A program made the position numbers and the translations under genes. Under the pieces are notes generated by a model. It did not search any database, was not told the DNA's origin, and saw only the letters and a program-made list of their open reading frames with translations. Positions 61,601 through 64,000 of a DNA stretch of 64,000 bases are shown here, in pieces. The DNA is from Pseudomonas bubulae (GTDB lineage Bacteria; Pseudomonadota; Gammaproteobacteria; Pseudomonadales; Pseudomonadaceae). How positions within the stretch are numbered: the first letter of the stretch is position 1; every line of letters starts with the position of its first letter. The DNA lies in assembly GCF_900618535.1 (NCBI RefSeq), contig NZ_UYJA01000006.1, positions 1 to 64,000 of the forward strand. The letters run 5' to 3'.

Positions 61601-62797
61601 CTAGTGTGTACACACCTGCGCAATCGCCTTGGCCAGCAGGCTCAGGCGCGTGCCGTCGACCCCGGCCATATTGGCGCGCCCCGAACCAACCATGTACACG
61701 CTGTGTTTCTCGCGCAACAGCTGGACTTGCTCTTGGGTCAGGCCAGTGTACGAAAACATCCCGCGTTGCTCATTAATATGGGCAAAGTGCTCCGCCAGCC
61801 CGAACGGGATCAGGGCTTCCACCAAACCGCTACGCAATTGCGCGATACGGCTGCGCATGGCTTCCACTTCTGCGATCCACACGCTTTTCAGCTGGGCATC
61901 GCCGAGGATGGTTGCTACCACCGCCGCGCCGTGATCCGGCGGGTTGGACCACAAGTTTCGCGCAATATAGGCCAACTGGCTGCGGATATCGGTCAGCTTT
62001 TCGGCGTCATTGGCACACACAATCAATGCACCGACGCGTTCGCGGTACAGGCCGAAGTTCTTCGAGCACGAGCTGGTGATCAGCACTTCCGGCAGTTCAC
62101 GGGTGAACAGGCGGGTCGACCAGGCGTCTTCCTGTATTCCGTCGCCAAAACCCTGGTAGGCAAAATCGATCAAAGGCAGCAATTCACGACGACGGACCAC
62201 GTCCAGCACCTGCAGCCAGTCCGCCTGGGACAGGTCAAAGCCGGTCGGGTTGTGGCAGCAGGCGTGCAGCAGCACCACATCGCCTTTTGGCGCGTGTTCC
62301 AGGGCTTCGAGCATGGCCGCGACATTAAGCTTGTTGTCGCTGCCCACGTAAGGGTAGTGACTGATCTTCAGCCCGGCTGCGGCAAAGATGGTTTCGTGGA
62401 TCGGCCAGGTTGGATCGCTCAGCCAGATGCCACGGCCCGGCAAGCATTGCGCGATAAAATCGGCGCTCAGGCGCAAGGCCCCGGTACCGCCCGGGGTCTG
62501 GGTCGCTGCAGCACGCTTGCTGGCCAGCAGGGGTGAGTCTTCGCCCAGCACCAGTTCGCTGATCAGTTGCCCGAATCGGCTGTCACCATGACCGCCGATA
62601 TAGGTTTTGGTCTGTTGCTGATCGACCAGGCGCTGCTCGGCCAACTTTACCGATTGCAGGATCGGCGTCAGGCCATTGGCGTCTTTATAGACGCCCACGC
62701 CCAGGTCGAACTTGTCCGGATTGGTATCCTGTTGATAGGCGTCCATCAAACCGAGAATCGGGTCGCCCGGTACCCGACCAATATCGGCAAAGTGCAT
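61601..62797 (-). CDS. phhC: Aromatic amino-acid aminotransferase PhhC
   Basis: A 398-residue fold-type I PLP enzyme. PLP lysine K246 (SSCSKNFGLYRERVG), N183 in CCHNPTG, D211 and Y214 in DFAYQG, and R374-like arginine near the C-terminus. It transaminates tyrosine/phenylalanine with 2-oxoglutarate and supports catabolism of tyrosine made by PhhA. Last gene of the operon; its ATG overlaps the phhB stop (TAATG). Confidence 0.93.
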   Translation of the reverse strand: MHFADIGRVPGDPILGLMDAYQQDTNPDKFDLGVGVYKDANGLTPILQSVKLAEQRLVDQQQTKTYIGGHGDSRFGQLISELVLGEDSPLLASKRAAATQTPGGTGALRLSADFIAQCLPGRGIWLSDPTWPIHETIFAAAGLKISHYPYVGSDNKLNVAAMLEALEHAPKGDVVLLHACCHNPTGFDLSQADWLQVLDVVRRRELLPLIDFAYQGFGDGIQEDAWSTRLFTRELPEVLITSSCSKNFGLYRERVGALIVCANDAEKLTDIRSQLAYIARNLWSNPPDHGAAVVATILGDAQLKSVWIAEVEAMRSRIAQLRSGLVEALIPFGLAEHFAHINEQRGMFSYTGLTQEQVQLLREKHSVYMVGSGRANMAGVDGTRLSLLAKAIAQVCTH

Positions 62798-63153
62798 TAC
62801 TTGCGACCTTCGGCAGTTTTGGCGACTTCATCAGTGCGTGCGGCCATGATGAAGTCGTTGCGGTGCAGGCCCTTGATCGAGTGGCTCCACCAGGTCACGG
62901 TGACCGAGCCCCATTCGGTCAGCAGGCCCGGGTGATGGCCTTCGGCTTCGGCGATCTCGCCCACGGCATTGGTAAAGGCCAGGGCGAATTTGAAGTTCTT
63001 GAACAGAAAGACCTTTTCCAGCTGCATGATGCCGTCGCGAACTTCGATGTTCCAGTCCGGGATCTGTTTGATCAGGATCGGCAGTTCTTCGTCGCTGACC
63101 TGTGGAGCATCGGCGCGGCAGGCTTCGCAGTGGGCTTGGTTCAGTGCGTTCAT
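62797..63153 (-). CDS. phhB: Pterin-4a-carbinolamine dehydratase PhhB
   Basis: A 118-residue dehydratase with the pterin-binding EAEGHHPGLLTEWGSVTVTWWSHSIKGLHRNDF signature, which includes the conserved histidines. It regenerates the tetrahydropterin cofactor used by PhhA and also helps PhhA expression in P. aeruginosa. It overlaps phhC by one base and follows phhA after 42 bases. Confidence 0.94.
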   Translation of the reverse strand: MNALNQAHCEACRADAPQVSDEELPILIKQIPDWNIEVRDGIMQLEKVFLFKNFKFALAFTNAVGEIAEAEGHHPGLLTEWGSVTVTWWSHSIKGLHRNDFIMAARTDEVAKTAEGRK

Positions 63154-63195
63154 GGTGGATTCCTGAAATCAGTTTTTATTGATGACTAAAAAAGG

Positions 63196-63987
63196 TTAAG
63201 CCGCTTTCGGCTTGGGCGTGAACTTCGGCGCGTGCAGGCCCATTGTCATGCCTTTTTCGACCATGCCCATGATGTCTTCATGGGCCAGGTCAAACAGTCG
63301 CTTCAAGTCCGGCAGGACAAAATACAGCGGCTGCAGAATATCGATGCGATAAGGCGTGCGCATGGCTTCCAGCGGATCGAAAGCCTGATGTTCCGGCTCT
63401 GAAGACAGGCTGTAAACCGTTTCTTTGGGCGACGACAGAATCCCGCCACCGTAAATGCGTTTGCCTTCCTGCGTGTCGACCAGGCCGAACTCGATGGTCA
63501 TCCAGTACAGGCGTGCCAGATACACCCGTTGTTCTTTGCTCGCCTGCAGGCCCAGCTTGCCGTAGGTGTGGGTGAATTCGGCGAACCACGGGTTGGTCAG
63601 CAGCGGGCAGTGGCCGAAAATCTCATGGAAAATATCCGGCTCTTGCAGGTAATCGAGTTCTTCGGGAGTACGAATAAAAGTGGCTACTGGAAACTGCTTG
63701 TTGGCCAGCAACTCGAAGAAGGTCTGGAAGGGGATCAGTGCGGGTACCCGGGCAACTTGCCAGCCCGTGGTGGCGCCCAGTACCTGATTGATCTCGTCGA
63801 GTTGCGGGATGCGGTCGTGGGGCAGGCCCAGCTTTTCGATGCCTTGCATGTACTCGGGGCAGGCGCGGCCTTCCAGCAGTTTCAACTGACGGGTAATCAG
63901 CGTGTTCCACACCCCGTGCTCGGCAGGTGTGTAGTCGATAAAGCCATTGGCATCAGGCTCACGGGCGACGTATTTCGTTTGCTTCAT
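63196..63987 (-). CDS. phhA: Phenylalanine-4-hydroxylase PhhA
   Basis: A 263-residue pterin-dependent hydroxylase. Iron ligands H121, H126 (FHEIFGHCPLL) and E166 (YWMTIEFGLV) are all present. It converts phenylalanine to tyrosine using tetrahydropterin and oxygen. First gene of the operon on the minus strand; the ATG at 63987 is near the window edge, so the promoter and the divergent regulator phhR, if present, lie outside. Confidence 0.95.
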   Translation of the reverse strand: MKQTKYVAREPDANGFIDYTPAEHGVWNTLITRQLKLLEGRACPEYMQGIEKLGLPHDRIPQLDEINQVLGATTGWQVARVPALIPFQTFFELLANKQFPVATFIRTPEELDYLQEPDIFHEIFGHCPLLTNPWFAEFTHTYGKLGLQASKEQRVYLARLYWMTIEFGLVDTQEGKRIYGGGILSSPKETVYSLSSEPEHQAFDPLEAMRTPYRIDILQPLYFVLPDLKRLFDLAHEDIMGMVEKGMTMGLHAPKFTPKPKAA

Positions 63988-64000
63988 GGGGCTCTCCGCA

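Overview
This window is a chromosomal segment of a Pseudomonas, most likely from the P. fluorescens lineage. The evidence is gene content and order that match the Pseudomonas core: hrpA next to a FabH-like synthase and an ECF sigma/anti-sigma pair, recQ-marR-plpD, cpxR-cpxP-cpx kinase, yciB-rnm-yciO-scpA-scpB-rluB, and phhABC. Gene spacers also carry many copies of the 'GTGGGAGCGGGCTTGCTCGCGA' type REP doublet. I see no rRNA or tRNA gene, prophage, integron, insertion sequence or CRISPR array.

Layout. 1-15.6 kb: a DMT exporter, hrpA, a FabH-like synthase, a sigma/anti-sigma pair, an outer-membrane porin, a FemAB-like acyltransferase, aqpZ, an ABC exporter, periplasmic cyclophilin, and a LysR regulator divergent from azoR. 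15.8-21.7 kb: one very large gene (1944 codons) for a toxin-like protein. Its C-terminus carries a thermolysin-type zinc-protease signature (HExxH, 20 residues, then ExxxDxF). It is the main accessory item. 21.8-32.6 kb: transporters, a small alpha/beta hydrolase, an MscS channel, a DEAD-box helicase, a TorF-like porin, a CvfB-like S1 protein, an MFS transporter divergent from a LysR regulator, and a 41-codon gene. 32.7-38.6 kb: an orphan secreted protein, then a guanidinobutyrate cluster (sodium symporter, gbuA, divergent gbuR), a DTW-domain tRNA modification enzyme, and two small conserved genes. 38.9-47.4 kb: recQ, marR, plpD, a Rdx/SelW protein, a DMT exporter with an AraC regulator, and trkH. 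47.6-57.0 kb: nitroreductase, the Cpx envelope-stress system with a candidate CpxR box in front of cpxP, yciI-yciB, rnm, yciO-scpA-scpB, a DUF1289 gene and rluB. 57.1-64 kb: a long structured leader with a 34-codon upstream ORF before an aromatic-type amino-acid permease, arfB, an MFS transporter, two small genes, and the phenylalanine catabolic operon phhABC running off the right edge.

Functional themes. Four DMT/EamA exporters and two MFS transporters lie within 64 kb, several beside their own regulators. The right end links aromatic amino-acid uptake (permease) with phenylalanine-to-tyrosine catabolism (phhABC). Three copies of a palindromic repeat with GTAGCAGCTGCC ends, nine REP doublets and one long CCCTCACCC/GGGTGAGGG palindrome occupy intergenic spacers. 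The most interesting candidates are the metalloprotease-tipped giant protein, the structured leader before the permease, the hairpin lying between ribosome-binding site and start codon of the ABC exporter, and the three-member palindromic repeat family.
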